Source: Poa pratensis | Taxonomy: Eukaryota; Streptophyta; Magnoliopsida; Poales; Poaceae | Assembly: GCA_947311845.1 (NCBI GenBank) | Contig: CAMZMU010000117.1 | Coordinates: 75,195,862 to 75,259,861, forward strand | DNA length: 64,000 nt | Direction: 5' to 3' | Shown: in pieces, positions 33,933-45,559 of the stretch | Position numbering within the stretch: the first letter of the stretch is position 1 | Layout of the letters: the number at the start of each line of letters is the position of its first letter | Translations under genes and position numbers: made by a program | Notes under the pieces: model-generated | What the model was told of the DNA's origin: nothing | Databases searched by the model: none | Seen by the model: the letters and a program-made list of their open reading frames with translations, nothing else

Positions 33933-34884
33933 GCTAATTTTTTTAATAATACATTTTTTAATCAATTTCGATTTATATTATGCAAATTGAGTAAATTACA
34001 CAAATAATACGTCCTCGGCTTAGACTAAGCCGAAAGGACCTTGTCGGCCTAGCCAAGGCCGATAAGCTTGTCGGAGTCGGCCGCTCACCATGTCAGACGT
34101 AATCGGCCTTGGCGTAGCTGACAGGTGCTAATCGGCTGGCGCAACGCCGACTGCTGCTAATCGGCTGGCGCAAAGCCGACTGCTGCATGAGGTCGAAGAA
34201 AGTGCTAGTGCAGGCCACGGGCGCGGCAGGCCACGGGGGAACGGGCGCGGGAGGCCGGCCCGACAGGCCATGGGTGCACGGACACGGGCACGGGAAGCCG
34301 GCCACGGCAGGCCACGGGGGCACGGGCGCGGGAGGCCGGCGCGGCACGGCCACGGGCGTGGGAGGCCGGCGCGCACGGCGGCCGGCGCGGCAGGCCACGG
34401 GGGCACGGGCGCGGGAAGCCGGCGCGGCACGGCCACGGGCGAAGGCTGCACGGGCGCGGCCGGCCACGGGCGAGGCAGGCACGGGCGAGGTCGGCACGGG
34501 CGCGTCCGGCCACGGGCAAGGCCGCCATGCGGAGGAGGACGGGCGAGGGTGGCCCGGCGCGGGTGGCCGGTGGCGGCGTGGTGCGTGCGGGAGAGGAACG
34601 CGAGGGAAAGAGGAGTGAGAAAGGGGATCGGGTGGGTGGGCTGTGTGCGTTGAGTGTTGACCGAGTTTTTTTTTTTGAGACATGCCTGCTTATCGGCCTA
34701 AGCTGGGCCGACTGGGCTGTCGGTGCCTGGCACGCAGGCCCACAGGGACCTATCGGCCTCGCCTAGGCCGACAGGCCCCTTTTGGCTTAGGCTGGGCTGA
34801 GGCCGTATTATTTGTGTAATTTGCTCAATTTGCATAATATTAATCGAAATTGATTAAAAAAATGTATTATTAAAAAAAATTAGC
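33933..34884. mobile_element. Mutator-like element with 9-bp target duplication
   Basis: Inverted repeats of about 80 bp start GCTAATTTTTTTAATAATAC and, inverted on the right, GCTAATTTTTTTTAATAATA. The 9-bp target duplication GAGGTAAGC lies at 33924-33932 and 34885-34893; copy 1 shows the empty site near 3604. Length 952 bp. The terminal repeats are AT-rich, while the interior (34200-34600) is extremely GC-rich with degenerate GCACGGGCGCGGGAGGCCGG repeats. Open frames in it on both strands are low-complexity Gly/Arg/Pro text and not credible genes. Confidence 0.88.
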
Positions 34885-34974
34885 GAGGTAAGCTATGATA
34901 TAAGTTTTTTTTCTAGGGAAAGCTATGATACAAGTTTGATGTGACTACTCTCTGTCAAGCAGTAGTCCATTTTT

Positions 34975-35793
34975 AAGTCGTCTTCGTCCGTTCCGCCACC
35001 GGAAGAAAAAGCAGCCGCCTCCTCCATAGTCGGTTCCCCATCTTCCGGGCGGCCTCGCTGGCATCAGGAGGGGTGGGGAACCCGATTAATGAGTTGAATT
35101 TTCAGCAAAAGTAGTGTTTTCAATAGATTAGGTTAGGGTTTTGGTAGTCGGCTTCTTCGTTAATGGAGATGGCATCGTCTGCAGTAAGTGATCTTTGGCT
35201 CATTGTTCGGCGGCGAGATCTCCTTCCCGACCTCAATGGTGGTGTTGGAAGGTTAAATTTGTCTAGGTATGGTCTTTCAGATCTTGCTTCGTCAGATCGA
35301 TTTTGTATATTTTCTCATGGTTGCCGCGAAGAGGGTTGTCCTCGCAATTTTCGTCCCAACTGTTACGTCCTCGACAATGGTTATTCGTACTCTCGGCTCC
35401 CAGCGACGTCGACCATGCTGTTCGGTTGCTTTTTCCTGAAATACTGGTGTTGGTACTCTTGCCGATGTTGGTTGATTATTTTAATGGCTGCGTGCGTGCA
35501 CATAGTTTTGCAGTGTGGATCAAAAAAATTATGGGAGAATTGTTGGTATTTACAGTTATTGGTTTGATATCTATGTCATGTTTCCACGGCTGTGTTCAGA
35601 AAAGTACAAGATTATGTCATTGAATAAGAAAGAGTTTGAAGATCTCGAAGATTTGCTCGTTTCTTTTAGACTTTATTTTATAATCGCCGTAGTCAACTCA
35701 TATATTACCATGTAACTTTTTGCTACTATAAATATGTCGTGGTATTTTTTTTTAGGGAAATATATCGTGGTATTGATTTTCAAAAAAATGCAA
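34975..35793 (+). mobile_element. Small non-LTR retroposon
   Basis: Compared with copy 1, about 820 bp are inserted between two copies of TAGTCCATTTT (34963-34973; the second, TAGTCCAATTT near 35794, has one extra A). The right end has an A-rich tail (CAAAAAAATG). A target duplication of about 11 bp plus an A-tail indicates LINE-mediated insertion. The interior has short frames but no domain I recognise; 35040-35160 resembles a 5' UTR of a processed transcript. It may be a processed pseudogene or a non-autonomous LINE-like element. Confidence 0.55.
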
Positions 35794-35998
35794 TAGTCCA
35801 ATTTTGAGATTTGAGATCAGCTGCAACCAAGTTGTGATCGCAGCCCAGGAATCTACCGTGGTACACTGGTACTGTAGTAATGAAGACCTCCAGCCCAGGA
35901 GAAGCCCACCATGAGGAGGCTACTGGATCGCAGCCCATCCAAGACGGGCCCGCATATTTATTCCAGCCGTTTCTCGCAGAAGTTGATTCCGGCCCTGC

Positions 35999-36631
35999 AG
36001 TAGTTATGTGGAATGTATCTTTTTTTTTTAGCTGATGTGGAATCGATAGATGAGGTCACAGGCTTACAGCCTCCAATTTCCTGGAGGATGCGATACCTGT
36101 CGGTGTAATCGATCATGCACGATTTCAAGGCCGGCAGCGGCGCACGTGACTAGACTACGAGACAAATGAGAAGGTTGCATAGGCAGCGATTCTAATTTGA
36201 TCCGTGAGTAATTTGAACTGAATGTGTGCAAGGTTACGCTAGCTTCTTGGACATTTAGCTTCCACAAAATACTTGCAGAGAAAAGGGAACTGACTGTCCC
36301 GAGTCAAGAAAGATCGTGTTGAACATCGTGCAACGTAGTGATCGATTTTCTAGTGACCTTTATGACGATTTGATTCTTGGGTGGCCGCGGCGGTGGGCAC
36401 CATACGTGGTAGTCGCGACAAGCTTTTTAGTGCACTTCCGGAGGATGTACCTTCGGGGTCGTGATGCGCCAGCGAGCATCTCAAGATGCGGACTCCATTG
36501 CAGTTGGCTCCACTGGCCCCTCCTTTGATCCCACGACCAACTATTTATTTGCCCTGTTCTTTTTTGCACGACAGGTAAATGGTCATATATCACGTACATT
36601 TGGCATTTGTAATGACTCAATATCACATCCA
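35999..36631. other. Non-coding region
   Basis: Sequence downstream of duplicated copy 2. I see no conserved exon, no repeat boundary and no RNA gene. The short frames near 36316-36530 do not resemble known proteins. Confidence 0.5.
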
Positions 36632-37697
36632 TTTGCGAAGGCTCTCCGCCTAAGATGGGCTTGGCTAGATTGGACGGCGCCGGAGAGACTGTGGGTGGGA
36701 ATGGAAGCCCCTTGTAAGAAAGATGAGATGGACCTTTTCCATGCCATGACGACGGTGACCATTGGGGATGGGGCCAAGGCTCCATTTTGGGATGCGCCAT
36801 GGGCGGACGGGAGCAGCCCAAAGCTTATCGCCCCTCTCATTTATGAGCTCTCAAAAAAGAAAACTTGGTCCGTCAAGGAGGCCATCACCGATGACGCGTG
36901 GATTCTTGATATTGACATCGGAGAAGGACTTTCGGTTCAACACCTTGAGGAATACACTAAACTTTGGCAATTCACTACGCAACTTCATCTCCATAACAAT
37001 GTTCCCGACACCATCACTTGGAAGCTCACCCCTTCGGGTGTCTACTCTTGTTCCTCGGCCTACAATGAGCAATTCGCCGGGGAAGTCGCCTCGCCGATGG
37101 ACAATTTGGTGTGGAAGAATTGGGCTCCTCCCAAATGCAAGCTCTTTTCTTGGCTTATTATTCAAAACCGCGTGTGGACGGCCGACCGGCTTGAGAGAAG
37201 AGGTTGGCCTAATGGTAGGCTTTGCCCTCTTTGTCGTCGTGAAGATGAGACGGCTAGACACCTTCTCTTCAGTTGCCGCTTCTCTATTCGTCTTTGGGGT
37301 ATGATCAAGAATTGGCTAAATATTGGGGACTTCAACCCTCTGGATTGGGTAGCATTCAACGACGTGCATTCTTGGTGGGCGCATCTTGCCATTGCCAATG
37401 GAAGGAGGAGAAAGGCAATCCTGTCGCTTCTCATGCTTGTGTCTTGGGAAATTTGGAATGAGCGCAACTCGAGGATCTTCAAACACTTGAGCACCCTCCC
37501 GACGATAATCTTCGCTAGGATTAAATTGGAGGCGAGGAATTGGGTACTTGCGGGTGCCAAAAATTTGGGTCATCTTTTACCGGGAGATTAGGCTTTTGTA
37601 TTAAGGGTGGTGGTCTTTAACACCAAACTTTGTCCCAAACTTCTTCTTAATTAATTGAAAAAAGGCAAATCTTTTGCCTTTCCCTTCAAAAAAAAAG
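36632..37697 (+). mobile_element. 5'-truncated LINE, end of ORF2
   Basis: From about 36632 the frame reads AKALRLRWAWLDWT and PWADGSSPKLIAPLIYEL, then the zf-RVT module: WKLTPSGVYSCSSAYNEQF, KLFSWLIIQNRVWTADRLER, CPLCRREDETARHLLFSC. Stop TAG at 37589-37591. A short 3' UTR and an A-run (37687-37697) follow. This is the C-terminal fifth of an L1-type ORF2, open throughout, with endonuclease and RT missing. It differs in sequence from the LINE at 5284-33015. 5' truncation is the usual result of incomplete target-primed reverse transcription. The exact 5' boundary and target duplication are not clear. Confidence 0.85.
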
Positions 37698-38242
37698 AAT
37701 GCACACAACTAAATTGCTAAAAAAAGAAAACTCCACGGGACCACAACATAACACGGGGCGTGAGAAGCTTCTCCGCAATGGCTTCAATAAGGATAACAAG
37801 ACAAAAGTGTCCCCTTTGCCGGATCCAGGCAAAAATGTGATCATACGTTTTTACCCTAAAGAGCAAAATTGAGAAATTTCATAGAATGTGTTCACCAAGA
37901 TAACAATGGCGAGACGATATGACTGGCGAAAGTCAGACAAAAATTCTTTTTATTTTATTTCGGAGCACAAGAGTAGAGGTACTCGATCGTGAAAGCACCA
38001 TCAAAACAAAACACAGTCACGTATGCTACCGCCCAGCACTTTATCATCTAACATTGTGTCTCATATTATGTAGTTGTGTGACTGCTCGTTTCTGATAGAT
38101 CAAATGGATCTATGAGTTTGTATTGTGGTACTAGTCAGGAATGCAGGTGGGCGACGACAAGAACAACCTCGCAGAAGGAGCCAAAAAACTTATGAAACTT
38201 GCAGCGGATCTTGCTAGGGGGGGGGGGGGGAGGGGGGGGGGA
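37698..38242. other. Non-coding region ending in a poly-G tract
   Basis: No coding signal. At 38217-38241 a run of G interrupted by a single A gives 24 G in 25 bases, which could form a G-quadruplex on the plus strand. Confidence 0.6.
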
Positions 38243-38619
38243 GCGCCAGGGACCCCGGTCTCTTGAGATGATTGGTGATTGAAGCTTGTGATGCAATCAG
38301 ATGCTGCTGCCTAGATGTGGAGGAATGCTGGTGTTTTGCTTCGTCGTGCTTAGTGACTCTGTTAGTTGGTTCGGTTGGAATGTTTTGGTGGTCTTTTCCT
38401 ATAGGTTTAAAACAAACTCTGATGGTAACATGTTTTCATCCCGTAGGGGGTGTTTCGAGATCGAGCACTCTCAAGTGGGTTTCCTGTTAGTGTCCCAACT
38501 CGCTCTCCCCCTCCATCTTCTTTTGACCTTTTTCATTGAATAAATACTGAGATGGTTTTAAGAAACTTTGTATTTCTGTTATCTTGATAATGGAAAGGGG
38601 GCTAGCCTGGTTGAAAAAA
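38243..38619 (+). mobile_element. Probable LINE 3' end (3' UTR and A-tail)
   Basis: The stretch ends AAAGGGGGCTAGCCTGGTTG followed by A8. The layout of a short untranslated 3' end closing in a GGGGGC-x-A-tail block resembles Triticeae LINE tails. No ORF2 domain remains. The left limit is uncertain; the poly-G tract directly precedes it. Confidence 0.35.
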
Positions 38620-38791
38620 AATGAGTTTCCATTGTGCTGGAGCCTTTATCCCCTCACCGGCACAAAAATTGAGGAAAAGCGAAAATCAAAATTTTCCACG
38701 AAACAAACCATGCTTGAAAAGAGAACATAAAAAGGGAGTAGCACAATACAAAACCAACGTTAACGAGACCCTCCACTGGTATATCCAAGGA

Positions 38792-38857
38792 AACAGGGTC
38801 GGCGCTTGTGCTTGGAGCCCTGGACGTTAACCCGTCACCTTGGGCAGTGGGTGTATA
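38792..38857. repeat. Left flank repeat L, copy 1
   Basis: About 66 bp beginning AACAGGGTCGGCGCTTGTGC and ending GGGCAGTGGGTGTATA. It recurs at 48752-48817 with one substitution. It immediately precedes the 5' end of Helitron 1; the second copy precedes the 5' end of Helitron 2. Confidence 0.9.
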
Positions 38858-39029
38858 TCTCTACAACATCTAATCCCACAGGAAATAGCGAGCTGTGGTT
38901 GATCCACCGGTTTGCACGCTTTGTGGTTCGCTAGATCACGACTGGATTCATCTCATCCGTTCGTTTGGTCGGTTTAGATATAGTCGGTTGACGGTCAAAC
39001 TTGTCTTTCGCATCTCCCAACTTCTACAC

Positions 39030-39720
39030 GCACATGAAGGCCGCCTCTCCTCCTTCTCTGCCAAGCCTCGTTGTCCTCGTTCGATTCCGACCGCCGGCTG
39101 CATTTCCCTGCTCCTGACCGCGTCGTGGTCACCAATATCAGCAACCCACGCGGCTCGATGGCCTCACCGTCATCTTCGTCCACATCCGCGCCGCCGCAGC
39201 GCCGGCCGGTGAGGGCGGCGCCAGGTTGAGGCGCTGGTTGCCGGTGACGGCGACAAGGGAGGTGGCGAACTGGGTGCCCACGCGGCGACGCAATGGATGG
39301 CGACGACGGCGCGCGGACTGAAGGAGCAGGTCGTGCAGGAGCTGCGGGAGGCCGCGAGCTCCCCACCGTGCGCCGCACGGCCGGCAGGAACTGGACAGGG
39401 GTGGTTCCTATGGCACTTGTCCCCTTCCTATTTTCCTCTCACGGATCCAGTGCTCCAACGATGAGGCAACGAACTGCAGCGCTGCTGCATCAACGAGGCA
39501 TACCGCCGTCCGTGCTGCCTCCCTCCCCCTGCTGCATCGACGAGACACATCGCCGCGCCGGCGCCGTTTGCCACAGTGGGTCTGGTGGTGCTTGGCCTCG
39601 CCCTCCCGCCTCTGGTGGCGGCACTGCGGCATCTTATGCGTCTGCCGGCGCTGGTACCTCCTCCAAATCGTGGTCAGTTTGGTACATCAGTTGGCGAAGC
39701 TGCATCATACACTCGTGATT
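39030..39720. other. GC-rich segment in Helitron 1, possible captured exon
   Basis: GC content rises sharply, with frames open on both strands (39293-39718 + and 38995-39378 -). Composition resembles grass first exons. I find no domain, and codon use does not favour one frame, so coding is unproven. An intron-like sequence rich in T and with TTGCAG-type acceptors follows to about 43000. Confidence 0.35.
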
Positions 39721-42700
39721 CTTGCTGAGTAGCTTACATGAGGTACTAAGGTGATTTGGCTACTGATTTGATTTCATGTTGCCTGTGGGAAATAGTCGAA
39801 GGATCTAGGCCTAACAACTGCGGAAAGAAGGTGCCAGTGGATTCAGTTGTGTGAAGTTGGATTAGATGGCTACTTTTTTTGATTTTTATTGTACATTATT
39901 GTGCTTCTTTTTGACAAACAATCTTAACACTTCTCCCTGTATAGGCTCATCATGGTGAATATCGCAAATTAGTGCTCGATATTTCAAACTTGGAAGAAAA
40001 CTATATCTGCTATGATTATACCAGAGAGAGCTTTTTCTATATGTGGTTCTTGGAAGGCTGGTATGTAACTCTTTTTCGGAGCTCTGTTTTTGAGTGAGGA
40101 TGAGTACACCCACCAGTCATTACCATTGTCTTTGAGTGGTAAGAAATACCCAAAAATACTTGATGTTGTATGTACTTCTAATCACTATTTTTCTTTGAAG
40201 AATTGACTGTTGCATGTTGCTCTATTTTTTCTTGGCGTGTGGTTGTAACTGTGGTGAAGAAACCTCCATGTCATCGATTAAAAAGATGCTTTGTATGTGC
40301 TGAGAGACAAACTTCTTAATTTTAGTTCTAAGTATCTCTGTCCTTGGATCTGATAAAATAAATGTGCTTTATCAGGCATATAGGTTTTTTATATCTTCTC
40401 ATAGTAACAATGACTTGCATGCCTCATATTTGACAACACATCTTAAAAGTACGTCAATCACATCCTAGCCTTAAATTCTGCTCTCGTTTAGGTGCTATGA
40501 TTTACACGCTTCTTTGTTAAGTTTGAGAGAATCCAGCCATAAATTCAATTGCGTGGGTTCACAGATTTAGCTTCTACTGCCTACATTTTTTAAATGTAGC
40601 TGATAGCTCTCCTGATTATACAAATCCAATTCTGATTGATTATTTTGTCCATGAGAAGTGTTTGCTTGAAAAATGATGGATATTAGCTGGTTCAGTGAAC
40701 ATACGCTTAGGTATCCTCTTACTCTCAACAATTATCTATATATACATATGCTCTATCATGTTATCTAGACAACCTGTCTCCTTTCGACAAAGGAATATTT
40801 AGTCTCTAAAGTATCTTTGCAGGTAAATTAAGGCCACCTAGATAAAGAACTGATAAGCGGGGAGATAATGATTTCTACTTGGCCTTTCTATGGGAGATAC
40901 CCTTCGGAATTAAATTCAACTCTTCGTGTAAAAAAAGAGTCTCTGGAAGACTACGTGACCTTCGGAATTAAATTCAACTCTTCGTGTAAAAAAAGAGTCT
41001 CTGGAAGACTACGTGACCGCACAGGATGGTTTGCTCAAAAATCATTGTGCGCAAACTACCATTAGCTGTAACCTAAGAGCAAGTACATGACATGCCATAA
41101 TGCTATTGCTATCAATAATCCAGTTCCATAAAATGCCTTGCTTAAATCCTAAAACCGAATGGTATGTTGCTGCTTCAAAATTCTGAATGAAACCTAATGG
41201 CAATGTGTATAAATGTTGCTCAATATGACTCTGATTTGCTTTGCTGATATGCATTAGATGAATCTTCATTTTTGAAGTGTAGATCTGAATAAACTATGAA
41301 TGTTCCTTTATTTTAGCATGTCTATGAACTCAGGAAATTAGATTTGTTTCCTGGTAGTAAATATCATCTTAGTAATTATTGAAGTATTGCCAAGAGCGAA
41401 ATATTTGTGCTCACATGGAATTAATCTTTGTTCACGAAATGTCTCATGGGGACTGTTGCTTCCAGTACTTTATGTTGTTTCAATAAAGGAAAAACATCGG
41501 CTAAGACTTACCAGTAACTGATCATATGTAGGAGTAGAAACAGTGTTGTCCTTGTCTCCTTACTGTCAGCTGAATCAAAAGAATGTCATCTATCAAGTTC
41601 ACTATTTAGTTATTCTGAGTTTTTGCATTGAATTTTCTGGGTTAAATCTTATTACTGTTTTGTGTCTTTATTATTGCCAGTACTATTGGTCATTTGGCAA
41701 CGAAGTAAGATCACTATTTTCACTTGGTGCAGCTTGACACAAAGTCGAGCCAAAGCACCACGGTTCCAAGCTTTGAGATGCTGGCCTTGTAGGTAAACTT
41801 TAGTGCATTGGAGGAGGTCAAGATGCTGGCCAGCTTCCTTAAATGTTTTGGCAATGTTGCACCCTGCGCATCGGAGGTAACGTTCTGGTGTGCTGCGCAT
41901 TATTTCAGTCTTCATTCAGGTGATTGAACAGAACAATGCTTTTCTTATCTGTTTATAATGAATGTTACATTGATCTTTCCTCTCTTGCAGTCTTATTTTT
42001 TCTCTGTGAGCTATATTAGTTTCCCATAAATGCACTATCAGGTCTTTACATAAATGCTATTGTGTTATTCTTTCTTTTGCCTCCTGCCTTTATTTTCTTG
42101 TGCTTCCCATACTAATTGTAAGAATGTGACCAGGAAGAAGATGATGCAACAAAAATGGAGATGGAGACCTTTTATAGATGAAGTGGGAGCCTTACTTTTT
42201 TCCTAATCTGATCATCCCAATTGGTTAGCTCTTTAGGCATCAAGCTTTGCATATGATTTATGCGCGGCACCACTATGTGCTTGCTCTTCAGAATAAGTAA
42301 TGTCTTTGGTCACAAATAATACCTATTTTGCTTTTCAAAAGTTTTTGTATCAAGATAGATGAAAGTTATACTATAATGACATCATCTGTGTTGTTCTTTT
42401 ATATATTTAATGGAGTAGAGTTCCTCTAGGTAACTGGATGCGAAAGCATATTATTGATTGCTTAAGAACTTGCTTCTATGGCCTTGCGTCATGTGTCGAT
42501 CTATATATGAACTCTCTTCCTATGTGTTTCCGTTTGGCTAGCTTGTGCAGAAGTTAGATTTATATTTGGAATTGTTGTTTTAGCATGCATGCACAGTATT
42601 CATTAGTCAAAGACAAGAAATTTTATGAGCTTCACTGAACAAAGTCAACCTATATCGTGTACTGCAGAATAGCATCTTTATGAATTGGTAGCTATGCCAG

Positions 42701-44026
42701 CCGGGACTAGAAAGTTAGGATCGTATTAAAGGTTCACATTGGTAGATCATATTTGTGGTCAGACATCCCTCTATTTTCTGCTGTAGGTATTCTACACAGT
42801 TGAATTGACGTGGGAATTTGCTGTTAGGCTGGTCAGCCTGATAAAGCATTTGTGCAAGAAGTGAAATCATATGCATGCCTAAGTTATTTTGGAAATTCGG
42901 TCACAGTTACAACCACATTTCATCGTGCCTCCAACCATAATCAATAGAATTTTTGTACCCCTGGGAGAAGTTGCAAGTCATTTCTGAGTTCAGTCCAACA
43001 TTTAGTTTATAGTTCAGTCTAACATATTCACCTTTTGTCTATGTAAAGCACTTGGTTACTGTGTGGCATCTTAGTTCAGGGTTCGATCTACATTTCTTCA
43101 CGCAGTTCTTTTCATGTAAGGAGCTTCTTCTATGTAAAGTATCAAGTCATTGTGTGTTATTTCCTTGATGCAACTGCAAAACTAAGTATTTACCAGCTGT
43201 AAAGAAATAACAAGTTATATTTTTTTTGCCTTTTAATTAAGCTGGCCTTGAGACTTTCTTCCACCGTAAATAAAGAAAAACTGTCAGATGCAAATGACTG
43301 CCCCAATACATCAAGTAGCAGTGCCCACACATGCATCTATATAACATATCATAAACGCAAAATGCCGTTGTGCATGCCAAAGATCGGGAACACATCCCTT
43401 GTATATACGCAAATGAAGATTAGGCACCGGTGAGGAAGCCGGATTGGGCCGCCACTGTACGGTCAGGAGGCGAGCACACCCCTTTTTTCCTTTCATCAAT
43501 TTCTAAAGTGAATTACTTGCGGTGTCAGCGTTGTGAAAAAAATATCTTCAAAGATTCTGATTTCGGTAGAACAAGTAGTACATATTCTTTTAAAGTAAAG
43601 ATGAGTTCATTTTAGCTGTCGATTCGTCTCACGATATAATTTCCTTCATGTGCCTTATCAAACAATTTAGTTTTCGCTTGCTTGCAAAAAAGCCTTATCC
43701 AATATGTAATCTTGGACTAAATACATCAACTTTCTCCAGCTGTGCAAATGCAATATATGACTGAACAAAAATCATTATCGAAATGTGTAGTAACAATAGG
43801 GTTCTATCTATATCTTAGATGTGTCAATAGGTAACTATCCATTTCTTAGAGGTGTGTTCTTTCTTGCACCAATTCTGGCAGAGACTTGAGTAGTGAGGGA
43901 TGCTCGCCTAAAAATCTCGGATCGAGTTCATTTCTTAGTTTTGGTTTGGCAACACTCTTGGTGGCCTCCTGTTGCAATTTAGCATAGAGTCCGGTTGAGT
44001 AAGTTTGGGTTTGCAATGACTAAAAA
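39721..44026. other. Long non-coding interior of Helitron 1
   Basis: AT-rich sequence without conserved open frames. Several short stretches are bounded by AG and GT (for example near 41734-41930 and 42132-42170) and could be exons of a captured gene or a non-coding transcript, but none shows protein similarity. A tandem duplication is listed separately. Confidence 0.45.
40901..41016. repeat. 58-bp tandem duplication
   Basis: Two perfect adjacent copies of a unit starting CCTTCGGAATTAAATTCAAC and ending GACTACGTGA (40901-40958, 40959-41016). The identity suggests a recent slippage or repair event. Confidence 0.9.
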
Positions 44027-44037
44027 CGAACTAAATG

Positions 44038-44550
44038 GAGGGAGGCGTTTTGGCTCCCGGGTGTAGATGCACCCGGTAGATTTCAAAAAAAATTCAAAAT
44101 TTGAAAACTCATCAAAAAAATCTGAAAAAAATCATGCACGTAGAGGGAGGCGTTTTGGCTCCCGGGTGTAGATGCACCCGGTAGATTTCAAAAAAATTTC
44201 AAAATTTGAAAACTCATCAAAAAAATCTGAAAAAAATCATGCACGTACATGACCCCGGTACGCACCACCGTATTTGTTTTCGCGACGAAATACCATCGTA
44301 CGCGCCCTGTACAAAAATGACAAATTTCCTGTCAGACAAGTACAGTTCAAAATTTGAAAATCTGACAGGAAATTTGTCATTTTTGTACAGGCCACATACG
44401 ATGGTATTTCGTCGCGAAAAAAAATACGGTGGTGCGTACCATGGTCATGTACGTGCATGATTTTTTTCAGATTTTTTTGATGAGTTTTCAAATTTTGAAT
44501 TTTTTTTGAAATATCGGGAGCATCTACACCCGGGTGCCAATGCGAATTTC
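44038..44550. mobile_element. Hairpin MITE (Mutator-like), long inverted repeat
   Basis: The left arm includes GGCGTTTTGGCTCCCGGGTG, and the right arm inverted includes GCATTGGCACCCGGGTG. The arms extend about 200 bp each, with shared segments such as CAAAATTTGAAAACTCATC, CTGTACAAAAATGACAAATT and GGTATTTCGTCGCG. An 11-bp flank repeat CGAACTAAATG stands at 44027-44037 and 44551-44561. The left arm contains a 106-bp direct duplication (from 44038 and from about 44144). A transcript would fold into one long hairpin, a likely source of small RNA. Confidence 0.85.
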
Positions 44551-44561
44551 CGAACTAAATG

Positions 44562-45554
44562 CTGCTTTCAAAACAAAGGCCTATGTTTGTTCAGTTTTAT
44601 ATGTATCCATGCCCATTTGCTTGAGCATTGCAGTGCGCTGGGCTTATGACTACTTCATAGTGAGAAGGTCTAGCTATCACAGGTTTAACTTGTGGTTCTA
44701 ATACTTCACCATGGAGATATATGGGATGAATTTGATACTTATGCAAAAAATATATTGGTAGACGACAGACTGCTGAGTTAAATGAATCGCAATTCTTTTT
44801 TTGTGAATAGTACAATAAGAGATTTAAGTGTTTGATTGCTTCGGGATGAAAAGGGTTTACATGATGCGTTTACCAAATATACCGTCTTGCAGTGGACTTC
44901 TAGGTACAAGATATATGCTACAGGTGACATAATTTTACTAAGCATTAAGATGCAGTTAGTTGTCCTATTTTCTTCTCCATGGACTATACAAGGAATATGC
45001 TGAGATAAATGAATTGCAATGGTTTTTTTGTAGTATAACCAGAGATTTAACTATTCAATTGCTTCGGGATGAGAAGGGTATACTGCAACCCATGCGTGCA
45101 GGGAACCCGATGAATATATATGATGCATTTCACGAATATATTGTCTTTCATTGGACTTCAATGATTTTTACTTTCTTAGATACACGATATATGCTACATG
45201 TAACATGTTTTTTTATTAAGTAGTATGATGCAGTTAGTTGTCCTATTTTCTTCTCCGTAGACTATACATAGAATACTGGACAAATAATCCCTTCAGTGGT
45301 AATTCTCCTCACCGATGGGAGGCGCTTCGAAGAAATATAATTGCTTGCTAATATATTAATTACTCGCTGATGTTTACTTGAAATAACGTTAGTTCTGTCA
45401 GTCTGCACTACTGGTTTGTTTTAGAAAACAAATCATTGTGGTCCATGGACCACCCTATGATTTCCATGTAGCCTATATATAATAGTATGTAGAAGAAAGA
45501 AATAGATTTCTATGAAAAAATTCACTGGTGGATCACCCTGGCATATTGAGATGG
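44562..45554. other. Non-coding stretch with a local direct repeat
   Basis: AT-rich sequence. A block around 44775-44945 recurs loosely at 45000-45260 (TTGCTTCGGGATGA, AGTTGTCCTATTTTCTTCTC, GATATATGCTAC), an old internal duplication of about 240-300 bp. No protein similarity. Confidence 0.5.
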
Positions 45555-45559
45555 ATCTG

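Larger units (their letters stand above)
33016..35998. repeat. Tandemly duplicated unit, copy 2 (split by a MULE and a retroposon)
   Basis: From about 33057 (CTGCTTTTCTGGCTTAGCTAG) the sequence follows copy 1 (2700 onward) through GGGTATATACACGCTAGCTT, GAAAATACGCATCCGGTCAT and CTCTCTGTCAAGCAGTAGTC, and ends near GGCCCTGCAG (about 35998). A MULE (33933-34884) and a small retroposon (about 34975-35793) interrupt it. The start of copy 2 lies before the LINE at about 5267-5284. Confidence 0.75.

Noticed and set aside
34093..34683. Long GC-rich frames on both strands of the MULE
   Set aside because: Gly/Arg/Pro/Ala-only text from a degenerate GC repeat, open in four frames at once, so there is no evidence for coding.
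44206..44491. Two nearly identical 84-codon frames on opposite strands
   Set aside because: They arise because the MITE is a long inverted repeat; neither is a gene.
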